Shown here piece after piece: positions 16,401 through 23,071 of a stretch of DNA of 29,751 nt (within the stretch, counting starts at the first letter, position 1; each line of letters starts with the position of its first letter). This stretch comes from a virus, in IMG/VR virus record IMGVR_UViG_3300012931_000497, positions 1 to 29,751 of that record; one strand, written 5' to 3'. The notes under the pieces were generated by a model. The model was not told the origin of the DNA. It did no database searches and saw nothing but the letters and a program-made list of their open reading frames with translations. The position numbers and the translations under genes were made by a program.

Positions 16401-17302
16401 TATTTATTCTCCATATTTTTATCTAAAATATTTTTATAAAATTTAGTATGAGACACTCTATCCGCATTAGCACGCGCATTGCAGCTACCACACAATGTTA
16501 TTAAATTATCTTCATTACAATTTTTCTTATCATAATCAATATGATGCACATGAAGTTTAATAGATGTGTGCCAACAAGCTGGATTTTGGCATTTATATCC
16601 ATCTCGTTGTTTTATTGAATTTTTATATGCTTTATCACCCCATATATTGCAATAGGGTTCATAAGATATTCCACCTTTCCACTGTGGATGATTTTCCCCA
16701 CTCATACGAATAGCTCTACAAGAAGGACATCTATTTCCGGCATACCAACCATTATATGTAGTAGTATGAATATGCCCTTCTGGGCAGCAATACTCGAATT
16801 TAGTAGTACTATTAACATACTCATCTGATAGTAAAATATAATTTTCTGCCAAAAGAATGCCCCTTAAAACATCTATACCTAATCTTTTTGTTATGGCGTA
16901 TGCTTGTAATCTACATAAACGGCATCTTCTACCCATGGACCAGTTATTCCATGTAACCGTACTCATATGACCATTAGGACATCGATATGTTATTGTATGT
17001 AATTTATTTCCATTACGTGAGACGCCAATCAAATTATAATTTTCTTTGGATAATCTATCCAATATTTCTTTATTTGATATTTTTGATAGTTGTATTATTT
17101 TACGACCTCTTCTATTTTTATCAGCGCACTCTTTACATCTACGACCCATTATCCAGTTTACCCAAGTAACGTTTCTTATATGACCCTGTGGGCATTTATA
17201 TGTTATTTTATATAATTGATTATTACGGTATTGAGTATCTAATAAACTATATCCAGCACACGCCACTTTATTCAAAATATCAGTATATGTCAATCTTGGC
17301 AT
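16400..17302 (-). CDS. HNH homing endonuclease with three zinc-finger repeats (HNH-2)
   Basis: A 300-residue endonuclease. Three related finger modules (residues about 8-59, 78-130 and 145-195) each have a CPxGH then W..G.RC..C pattern. A GENHPQWKGGISYEPYC linker (202-218) leads to the HNH domain at 230-280, with Cys238, Cys243, His253-His254, Cys271 and Cys274. It has one more finger than HNH-1. The gene starts immediately after the TAA of the UvsY-like gene and ends as TAG overlapping the helicase GTG start. No neighbouring gene is broken. The catalytic half is nearly identical in protein and conserved in DNA to HNH-1 and HNH-3. Confidence 0.93.
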   Translation of the reverse strand: MPRLTYTDILNKVACAGYSLLDTQYRNNQLYKITYKCPQGHIRNVTWVNWIMGRRCKECADKNRRGRKIIQLSKISNKEILDRLSKENYNLIGVSRNGNKLHTITYRCPNGHMSTVTWNNWSMGRRCRLCRLQAYAITKRLGIDVLRGILLAENYILLSDEYVNSTTKFEYCCPEGHIHTTTYNGWYAGNRCPSCRAIRMSGENHPQWKGGISYEPYCNIWGDKAYKNSIKQRDGYKCQNPACWHTSIKLHVHHIDYDKKNCNEDNLITLCGSCNARANADRVSHTKFYKNILDKNMENK

Positions 17303-17767
17303 TTATAATCGGCGCTCCTCTTTAAGATACCGCATTTCCTGCTCCCTGCGTGTTAATTCCCGCTTAAAACTTGACAAAAGTTCCAGTAAATACTTCTCTC
17401 TATTCTCAACAAGAGCCAGTTCCTGTTCCAATACTTCTATGCCATGCTCTACTTGTTTCAATTCAGGTAAAGAATCTATTACTTTACGTCGCTTATCATT
17501 TTTTGTTTTGCCTTTTATTTCTGATTTATCTACATATAAATCAACAATATTTCTTTTCTCCATAAGTTCTACGCGTGTCTTATTCACTTGTGAACCAAAG
17601 TATATTAGAAATTGCGAAAGACCTATGATAAATTGACTAATAGTAATAGATGACGTGAATTCAAGATCCCTAACATTGAAAGCAAATATCTCGTCCATAA
17701 TAGATTCATTTTTTGGCATCTTATCCAGCATTAACTCCATTGATCTTTTCTTAAGATATTCTTCCAC
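17303..17767 (-). CDS. Coiled-coil protein, possible UvsY-like recombination mediator
   Basis: A 154-residue charged, helical protein. The N-terminal half has a hydrophobic helical stretch (SITISQFIIGLSQFLIYFGS, about residues 40-59), then a basic segment KSEIKGKTKNDKRRK and a long heptad-like Glu/Leu/Lys coiled coil from about 98 to 150. Size, all-helical character and position between RecA and the helicase are like UvsY, the T4 mediator that loads the RecA homologue UvsX on single-stranded DNA. There is no clear catalytic motif, and I cannot confirm homology by eye. The start is GTG in a TAGTG overlap with HNH-3, with AAGGGGG upstream as ribosome site. Confidence 0.6.
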   Translation of the reverse strand: MEEYLKKRSMELMLDKMPKNESIMDEIFAFNVRDLEFTSSITISQFIIGLSQFLIYFGSQVNKTRVELMEKRNIVDLYVDKSEIKGKTKNDKRRKVIDSLPELKQVEHGIEVLEQELALVENREKYLLELLSSFKRELTRREQEMRYLKEERRL

Positions 17768-18654
17768 TAATGAGCCCCCTTCAATACCAATAGATTATTA
17801 TAAAAATGTTTATGATGATCTCTATTTTTATTGGCTTTTGAATTACAGCATCTACACAACGTTATTAAATTATCTTCACTACAATTTTTCTTATTATAAT
17901 CAATGTGGTGAATGGTTAGTACATTATCGTTACCACTACAAGCTGGATTTTGACATTTGTAGCCATCACGAAATTTTATTTTTTCTTTATAACCAGGCAA
18001 ATACCACATCGAATCATATGGCTCAAAAGAAACGCCGCCTTTCCAATTAGGATTACCCTGCCCAATAAAAGATTTATGCCTACAAATAGGACATCTTTGG
18101 GATAATTTATACCAATTATAAAAAGATATACTACCTATATGACCATGTGGGCATAAATATTCTAATTTAGTATCACAAGATAAATAGGTCGTGCTATTCA
18201 ATAAATATCCTTCTTTTTCAAAAGACCGCTTTACAAAATCATAGGTATATTTAATATGCCCATAACAATGCGGGCATCTATTTTTTCCTGCAGTTCTATT
18301 GTTAATGGTGGATTTCCATGAATGCCCATTATGACATTTCCACCAAACTGATCTATGAGAACCATAAGAAATTGAAGATGGTGACACCCCGATATTTTTA
18401 CAATAATCCCATTCCAACCCCAATTCTGGATATACTGCACTTAAAGTATTATGTCTTGTTAATTTTTTTCCATTACAATAAGGGCATCTATATCCTGTTT
18501 GCCAATTATTAAAAGTTATGTAATGTTCATGCCCATTAGGGCATTTATAATATAATTTAGATTTATTATTATAATACACCGGAGAAATTAAATCATACCC
18601 CTCTTTCTTAAATAAATCTTTAATAACATTATACTCCAATTTAGATTTTCCCAT
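17767..18654 (-). CDS. HNH homing endonuclease with mixed zinc fingers (HNH-3)
   Basis: A 295-residue endonuclease. The order of modules is: a CPNGH-type finger (about 8-60), a DUF4379-like zinc ribbon (66-130; ELGLEWDYCKN, then WWKCHNGHSW and RCPHC), another CPHGH-type finger (138-191), a NPNWKGGVSFEPYD linker, and the HNH nuclease at about 226-275 (Cys234, Cys239, His249-His250, Cys267, Cys270). The extra DUF4379-like unit is absent from HNH-1 and HNH-2, so target recognition parts have been swapped while the nuclease stayed the same. The gene starts with a TAATG overlap and ends in TAGTG with the UvsY-like gene. Confidence 0.93.
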   Translation of the reverse strand: MGKSKLEYNVIKDLFKKEGYDLISPVYYNNKSKLYYKCPNGHEHYITFNNWQTGYRCPYCNGKKLTRHNTLSAVYPELGLEWDYCKNIGVSPSSISYGSHRSVWWKCHNGHSWKSTINNRTAGKNRCPHCYGHIKYTYDFVKRSFEKEGYLLNSTTYLSCDTKLEYLCPHGHIGSISFYNWYKLSQRCPICRHKSFIGQGNPNWKGGVSFEPYDSMWYLPGYKEKIKFRDGYKCQNPACSGNDNVLTIHHIDYNKKNCSEDNLITLCRCCNSKANKNRDHHKHFYNNLLVLKGAH

Positions 18655-18908
18655 TATGTAGCTTTTTCATCCTTATTTATATCTTCCTTCAAAACTTTCT
18701 GACCAGTACATAAATAATCTTGAACTACCACATTACCCTGAATATCAAAAAACTGATAATACTCTGAATAATACCCTACCTGACGACATTCAAAAGAATG
18801 ATCACAATATTTTTTTTCCCCACACAATGTACCATCTTCCATAACTTTAAAATCTGGACAATCTTTTATCAAAATATTTTTACCATTATTTTTTATTATT
18901 ATATCCAT
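18654..18908 (-). CDS. Small cysteine-containing protein, unknown
   Basis: An 84-residue protein with five cysteines (17, 29, 35, 41, 67), an aromatic-rich centre (YYSEYYQFFD) and a charged C terminus. I do not recognise it. The spacing of the cysteines could support a single metal site, but no zinc-ribbon pattern is clear. GGAGG four bases before the ATG gives a strong ribosome site; the ATG overlaps the stop of the Vsr-like gene (TAATG). It is flanked by two homing-type endonucleases, so it may have come along with them, or may be a remaining native phage gene between them. Confidence 0.65.
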   Translation of the reverse strand: MDIIIKNNGKNILIKDCPDFKVMEDGTLCGEKKYCDHSFECRQVGYYSEYYQFFDIQGNVVVQDYLCTGQKVLKEDINKDEKAT

Positions 18909-19252
18909 TATACCTCCAACGCCGCATGTATCTTTGTTAGTAACTGATCTTTATTTTCAATCAACTCATTATAATTTATAATTACCAACGAAAAATTATT
19001 ATCTTCGCAATAAGCCAACTTCATGTTATCTCTTTTTCTGGATTCTACAAAACCTTTTTTATCGCCATGAAAGTGACTTACGTATTCTGAATGTTGCCGT
19101 CCTTGAACCTCTATAAGAATATTATAGTTCTTAATAAAGAAATCAAAAAATAGTTGCTGTCCTTTATATCGCACATAGTATTCTTTACTAATAGTAAGGT
19201 GTGGAAATGTCTGTATCAATAAATCATAGATAGCATCAGCTTGCTTACTCAT
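18908..19252 (-). CDS. Vsr/EDxHD-type PD-(D/E)XK endonuclease next to recA
   Basis: A 114-residue small nuclease. The core is FFDFFIKNYNILIEVQGRQH (residues 35-54), which gives Asp37, Glu48, Gln50 and His54 of a PD-(D/E)XK fold, followed by a basic stretch SRKRDNMKLAYCEDNNFSLVIINYNEL (71-97). This ordering is like very-short-patch-repair (Vsr) and EDxHD homing endonucleases, and also like DUF559-type proteins. Free-standing nucleases of the EDxHD group (I-Bth0305I) are known next to or inside phage recA genes. Here recA is intact and ends three bases before this start. The ribosome site is weak (AGGA, 12 bases before the ATG, in the recA end), so expression may rely on recA translation. Confidence 0.75.
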   Translation of the reverse strand: MSKQADAIYDLLIQTFPHLTISKEYYVRYKGQQLFFDFFIKNYNILIEVQGRQHSEYVSHFHGDKKGFVESRKRDNMKLAYCEDNNFSLVIINYNELIENKDQLLTKIHAALEV

Positions 19253-19255
19253 AGA

Positions 19256-20314
19256 TTATTTCAATCCTAACATTGGTTTCATTTTAGCGCGCATCTCGTC
19301 GTAAAGAGTAATATCCTCTCTAAAAATTTCCTCAAGGCTTTTCATACCTTGAACTTTGCGACCATCCACCTCATACCACTGACCAGTCTGAATAACAAGT
19401 CCTAACTCTACTGACAATCTTGCAACTTCAGCAGAAAAATCATAGCCGCGTCCATAAATCAGATTCACTTTTGCTTCTCTCCAAGGAGCAGCTAACTTAT
19501 TTTTTATGATAGTAAACTCACTTGTATGTCCAATCACTATTCCATCATCATTGAGAATACGAGAAGATTTAGTATCCCCGCCTTCAACTTTTATTCTACC
19601 AGTAGCATAATATGGAATTGCCATGCCACCAGTTGACACATTTTTATCACCATACTTATGAATGTCCGTACGGAATTGATTGATAAATATAAGTAATGTA
19701 TTGGTTCTATTAACTACAGGTATCAATTTAGAACAAGCCTTACTCATAAGTCGTGCCAACTGTCCGATATAATTATCGCCAATCTCACCCTCTTCCATAG
19801 CCTTGGGTAAAAGAGAGGCAACACTATCTATAACCACTACGTCGAGTGCACCAGTAGACATCATCTCTTCTGCTATCTCTAAATTATCATCACCAGTAAA
19901 TGCCTGAGCTAATATAATATTGTTAATACATTCTTCATTGACCCCGGCATTTTCGCCCATCTGCTTTATCAACTTAGGATCTAATGCGTGCTCAGCGTCT
20001 ATGTATAAAACTTTCAATTCGCGTCTAAGAGCCTCAAGTGCTACACTTATAGCTAACGTAGACTTTCCACTACTCTCAGCACCAAGTATCTCATACATTC
20101 GTCCTCTAGCCAACCCACCAATACCTGTCGCAGCATCTAAGGATAGACATCCAGTAGAAATAACATCAATCTTTAAATCAGAATGGTCTTTTAAAATACT
20201 CAGCACTGGACCATATTTTTTCTCTATTGCCTTTTCCGCAATATCAAGAACACTTGGTGTTTTCTTTTCTGAAACTACCGATTTGTCCTCTTCCTTTACT
20301 TTATTCTTCGCCAT
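19256..20314 (-). CDS. recA: RecA recombinase
   Basis: A 352-residue RecA of bacterial length and layout. Walker A is GAESSGKST (78-86), the DAEHALD motif (106-112) and Walker B DVVVIDSVASL (158-168) follow, then the NQFR segment (212-215) and TGG (228-230) of loop L2. It would do strand exchange for recombination-dependent replication and repair. The C terminus is short compared with E. coli RecA, with no acidic tail (ends KPMLGLK). The second of two adjacent ATG codons (20314) is preferred because GGAGG is six bases upstream; the first ATG (20317) has only three. The gene overlaps the preceding 199-residue gene by 14 bases. It is not split by an intron. Confidence 0.96.
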   Translation of the reverse strand: MAKNKVKEEDKSVVSEKKTPSVLDIAEKAIEKKYGPVLSILKDHSDLKIDVISTGCLSLDAATGIGGLARGRMYEILGAESSGKSTLAISVALEALRRELKVLYIDAEHALDPKLIKQMGENAGVNEECINNIILAQAFTGDDNLEIAEEMMSTGALDVVVIDSVASLLPKAMEEGEIGDNYIGQLARLMSKACSKLIPVVNRTNTLLIFINQFRTDIHKYGDKNVSTGGMAIPYYATGRIKVEGGDTKSSRILNDDGIVIGHTSEFTIIKNKLAAPWREAKVNLIYGRGYDFSAEVARLSVELGLVIQTGQWYEVDGRKVQGMKSLEEIFREDITLYDEMRAKMKPMLGLK

Positions 20315-20900
20315 CATTTTCCTCCAATTTTTTCAATAATGCGTCTAAGTTATTTGAAATCTCCGATGAATCCACTTGATAAGCATCTTCTATCGCCTCA
20401 ATTTTTTTCTCAGCATCTTTTTCAAAAGATGCATTGCGTTTACGTGATAATATAGTAAGTGCCTTCGTAGTTATCCATGACAGCTTACCCTGCCCAAAAA
20501 TTCCTATGTCAGTGACAGGATATTTGAAATTGAACTCAGATTCGTAATCAAATAAAACATCTATTATGGATACACATTGTTGAATTGCCGTAGACTCGTT
20601 TGTACCTTCCATTTGAGATTCCACAAACTTTGAAGCGATTGCCATATCAAACCCTGGATTTCTAACTCTACGCCGTTGTCTGTCTGGGTGTTTAGAGTCT
20701 AAACGCATATAAAAATAATTTATCAACTTCTGTTTAGAATCTATCTCACCATTAACTATAAGGGGCGGCAGCACCCTATAACCAGCTTTCATCAATGTTT
20801 CTTTAGCATCCACTATCTGTGCTTCAGATACTGATAAATCTGTAAATACATCTACCGTGTAATCCTCTGTAGAAGATGACTTTTTTTTGCGCCTAATCAC
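20301..20900 (-). CDS. Unidentified protein between clamp and RecA
   Basis: A 199-residue protein that starts with a basic run (GTG start, then Ile-Arg-Arg-Lys-Lys-Lys) and a Ser-rich stretch. A central segment YFYMRLDSKHPDRQRRRVRNPGFDMAIASKFVES is strongly basic and could bind nucleic acid. The C terminus is helical and acidic (SNNLDALLKKLEENDGEE). I do not recognise a family; there is no Walker motif, zinc finger or sigma-factor signature that I can point to. The position directly after the clamp, with a good AAGGAG and a three-base gap, suggests a partner in replication or late transcription, but this is inference from place only. Confidence 0.75.
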   Translation of the reverse strand: MIRRKKKSSSTEDYTVDVFTDLSVSEAQIVDAKETLMKAGYRVLPPLIVNGEIDSKQKLINYFYMRLDSKHPDRQRRRVRNPGFDMAIASKFVESQMEGTNESTAIQQCVSIIDVLFDYESEFNFKYPVTDIGIFGQGKLSWITTKALTILSRKRNASFEKDAEKKIEAIEDAYQVDSSEISNNLDALLKKLEENDGEE

Positions 20901-20903
20901 AAA

Positions 20904-22034
20904 TTATCTCCTTCTAAGCCTTGTTAAAAGAGCTGTGTGGTCAGCGTGTTCCTTTGATTTAAATATAATAGAATTGCTTGTATCAGTAAAACATATCTCC
21001 AACTGCGACCCAATGAAATTAGATATCATTGATAATAAAAACGCCCCATTAACGTCAGTATCTAAATCGTGATCAAACGGTTGCTCAAAGTCATGTGTTA
21101 CCTCTATTCTATCATTTTTTATAGTCAGCACACTTCCCTTAAAATTAATAGTCATCCTAAAATTATCTTCTGAATCCAGAACACTATTAGCCGCCGCAAC
21201 GTTGTCAATAAGAACATTCTTTGGTATTGTTAATACCTTATCATACGCCATAAGAGCATCTTTATAATTCGGATAAGGTTCATTGATTATTAATCCGCCT
21301 GAAAGATAAAGATCATTGCATCTAATATACATATCACGACCTTCAAATCTAATAAATACTTGCGCATCCCTATCAAGCAAAGACTTCAATGCCGATGCCA
21401 TAGCGTACTTAATTACATGGTTTTCCTGTTTGATGTCTGCATTGATTGGTAACTTTGCCTCAGAAAGTTTGACACCATTTGTGCCTGCAAAAACTAATGT
21501 ATCTGCATTTATAGAAACATAAACACCAGACATTGCATGCCTTATTTCATTAGGATCTACGCAAGGTAATATCTTGTTCAATCCTTCTAAAATAATATTA
21601 CTATTAATAATTAGTTGTGCATCTTCGAACTCTTTTATAGGCGGAAGCATGGCGGTATTATATAACTTGAACTTCAAAGTTCTATAGGCAGGCTTACTGT
21701 TTATAAACTCTGTCTTAGTTTTTATAGTACCTTCCTTGTCGTCAGATAAAATTCTAAACTCTTTAGTGCCAAATCCATCAACGAATGGGGCAAATTTAGA
21801 GACGTAATTTTGCACCTCTCTGAGCTGCAATAATATCTTACCTTTTTCTCTAATTTCGCAATTTCTTGCATGAATTACTGCATGCACAGAACCACTTGTA
21901 CCATAGAACTTGACATATTCTTTAGTTGCATCTATCATCATCATAGATGTAACATCATCTGTAGTTAATTTAAGGATACTACCTATCTTACTAGCCACAG
22001 TCTGTAGGGTACCTACTGGAATACTAAAATCCAT
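20904..22034 (-). CDS. dnaN: DNA polymerase sliding clamp (DnaN-type beta clamp)
   Basis: A 376-residue protein of DnaN length (about 366 in bacteria). The mid-section PNEIRHAMSGVYVSINADTLVFAGTNGVKLSE (about 162-193) is the characteristic second-domain strand pattern of beta clamps (GVxxxxxxxxLxxxATDGxRL), with Asp replaced by Asn. Three similar domains are expected and the C-terminal end (HTALLTRLRRR) replaces the usual VMPMRL. The length is far above the T4 gp45 type (about 228), so this is a bacterial-type clamp dimer. It heads the replication operon behind the promoter-like element at 22206. Ribosome site AAGGAG is 11 bases from the ATG. A clamp loader and polymerase are not in this window. 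Confidence 0.85.
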   Translation of the reverse strand: MDFSIPVGTLQTVASKIGSILKLTTDDVTSMMMIDATKEYVKFYGTSGSVHAVIHARNCEIREKGKILLQLREVQNYVSKFAPFVDGFGTKEFRILSDDKEGTIKTKTEFINSKPAYRTLKFKLYNTAMLPPIKEFEDAQLIINSNIILEGLNKILPCVDPNEIRHAMSGVYVSINADTLVFAGTNGVKLSEAKLPINADIKQENHVIKYAMASALKSLLDRDAQVFIRFEGRDMYIRCNDLYLSGGLIINEPYPNYKDALMAYDKVLTIPKNVLIDNVAAANSVLDSEDNFRMTINFKGSVLTIKNDRIEVTHDFEQPFDHDLDTDVNGAFLLSMISNFIGSQLEICFTDTSNSIIFKSKEHADHTALLTRLRRR

Positions 22035-22170
22035 ATTCTATTTTTCTCCTTTGATTTAAATAAATTGTAGAATTTAATGAGGATAAGATTGGATGAGATA
22101 AGAGGCAAGAAATGCCTATGATTATTTGCATAATCTGAATAGGCATAAATTGTAAAACGTTTTTTATCAT
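22024..22170 (-). CDS. Possible 48-residue hydrophobic leader peptide
   Basis: A small reading frame from an ATG at 22170 with GGAG eight bases upstream, an ideal distance. The predicted peptide begins MIKNVLQFMPIQIMQIIIGI and has a hydrophobic middle followed by a basic end (NQRRKIEYGF); its stop overlaps the clamp start, in another frame. The hairpin at 22112-22146 lies inside it, so it could couple leader translation to clamp expression. The peptide is short, has no known relatives I can name, and could be a chance frame in an AT-rich leader. Confidence 0.3.
   Translation of the reverse strand: MIKNVLQFMPIQIMQIIIGISCLLSHPILSSLNSTIYLNQRRKIEYGF
22112..22146. promoter_or_regulatory. Bulged hairpin in the clamp operon leader
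   Basis: An inverted repeat with outer arms ATGCCTAT (22112-22119) and ATAGGCAT (22139-22146), and inner arms GATTAT (22120-22125) and ATAATC (22130-22135), closed by a four-base TTGC loop, with a three-base TGA bulge (22136-22138). That is 14 paired bases, all perfect. It lies in the transcribed leader between promoter and clamp ATG. No U-tract follows in the minus sense, so a simple terminator is unlikely. It may bind a regulator or control translation. Confidence 0.7.
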
Positions 22171-22205
22171 TAGCATCTCTCCTCATCATTTTGTTCTACA
22201 TCTGT

Positions 22206-22233
22206 ATTATAGAATATATTTGAGGTTTTGCTA
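22206..22233 (-). promoter_or_regulatory. Promoter-like element TAGCAA-N16-TATAAT (copy 2)
   Basis: On the minus strand TATCTAGCAA ends at 22228, and the perfect TATAAT follows at 22211-22206 with a 16-base spacer. It is the same arrangement as at 8379-8406, including ATTC just before the -10 and ATA after. It is in the main gap of the window, upstream of the clamp, and directly after the last structural gene. It therefore probably starts the replication operon. The start site would lie around 22200, giving a leader of about 165 bases. Confidence 0.65.
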
Positions 22234-22243
22234 GATAAAAAAT

Positions 22244-23038
22244 TTACAAAACAGTTATAGGAACCACTTTTCCTATTATTTTATCATTAAACCCTGTACC
22301 AGATACATTGTCCAAAGCTACAACAAAATGCTCCCCACTATATGTAGTAGTAACATAGAAATATCCATCTCCACTAGATACAGTAGATTGCATTAATTCA
22401 CCAGAATCCCTATTATAGGCATATAATTGCCTAGATGCAGGTACATCATTTTCATATACAAATCCGGTAAAGTAATAGTACGTTTGAATAAAATCTAGTT
22501 TTTTAAAACCTGTAGGAATAGAATAACTAAAAGCAGTTGCACCAAAATTAGCAGTTTCAGCACTAGTAGAAGAATACGGAGATATCATGGGATAAAAATT
22601 TCCAGATATTCCAGAAAAAGCCTCACCAGTACCTGACGCCGGAACACCACTGTTCTGCCATGTGCCGTTCTTAGAGAACCATAACTTACCATTATCCATA
22701 TCTAATGCCACACCAATAACATCATTCAGTGTGAACGTGTTCCCATAAACCGCTGTAGACCTATTGTGGTATGAATATCCATTATATCCATTATAGCCAT
22801 ACCCATACGAATCAGAGCCACAATAGCTACTGATGCTAGCAATAGAAGTGCCTATCCCAACTATACAATAGTCACTGGCAGCTACATTAATAGTGACTTC
22901 CCAATACCACTTCCCACTAGATTTATATTCCGTTGCTCTAGCCGATTTCCAAGCCGTAGATGTGGCAGTGGTAGTCAGATTACCATTAGACAATGTAATA
23001 TTGGCACTTTTATCTGAAGAATTCCATGTAATAGACAT
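22244..23038 (-). CDS. SPRY-domain virion-associated protein
   Basis: A 264-residue protein. Residues about 1-178 form a SPRY (B30.2-like) beta sandwich: GKWYWEVTINV (42-52), VGIGT (60-64), a Gly/Tyr-rich loop (74-91), TLNDVIGVALDMDNGKLWFSKNG (103-125) and FYPMISPY (148-155). Residues about 190-264 form a second, transthyretin/Ig-like domain (FTGFVYENDVPASRQLYAYNRDSGE...), shared with the C terminus of the 1150-residue protein. SPRY domains usually bind proteins or glycans; in phages they occur in tail-associated, surface-exposed proteins. Start: GGGAG upstream of ATG. It is the last structural gene before the replication promoter. Confidence 0.8.
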   Translation of the reverse strand: MSITWNSSDKSANITLSNGNLTTTATSTAWKSARATEYKSSGKWYWEVTINVAASDYCIVGIGTSIASISSYCGSDSYGYGYNGYNGYSYHNRSTAVYGNTFTLNDVIGVALDMDNGKLWFSKNGTWQNSGVPASGTGEAFSGISGNFYPMISPYSSTSAETANFGATAFSYSIPTGFKKLDFIQTYYYFTGFVYENDVPASRQLYAYNRDSGELMQSTVSSGDGYFYVTTTYSGEHFVVALDNVSGTGFNDKIIGKVVPITVL

Positions 23039-23071
23039 GTTTTATAATACTCCCTTTTATAATATATATTT
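23039..23071 (-). other. Short AT-rich spacer between two structural genes
   Basis: A 33-base gap on the minus strand that contains TATTATAAAA twice, six bases apart, with the GGGAG ribosome site of the SPRY gene between the two copies. It may include a -10-like element, but no matching -35 is visible, so it is not called as a promoter. Confidence 0.4.

Noticed and set aside
17655-18050. Plus-strand frame of 131 codons
   Set aside because: It lies across the HNH-3 and UvsY-like genes in antisense and shows no recognisable protein.
16400-18654. Group I or II intron around the HNH genes
   Set aside because: All neighbouring genes are complete and start or end at the endonuclease borders, so the endonucleases are free-standing and no split exons are seen.
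19920-20339. Plus-strand frame of 139 codons
   Set aside because: It is the antisense shadow of recA, which is a clear gene on the minus strand.
22112-22146. Rho-independent terminator
   Set aside because: The hairpin is AT-containing and bulged, with no U-run after it in the minus sense, and lies between a promoter and the clamp gene, which must be transcribed.
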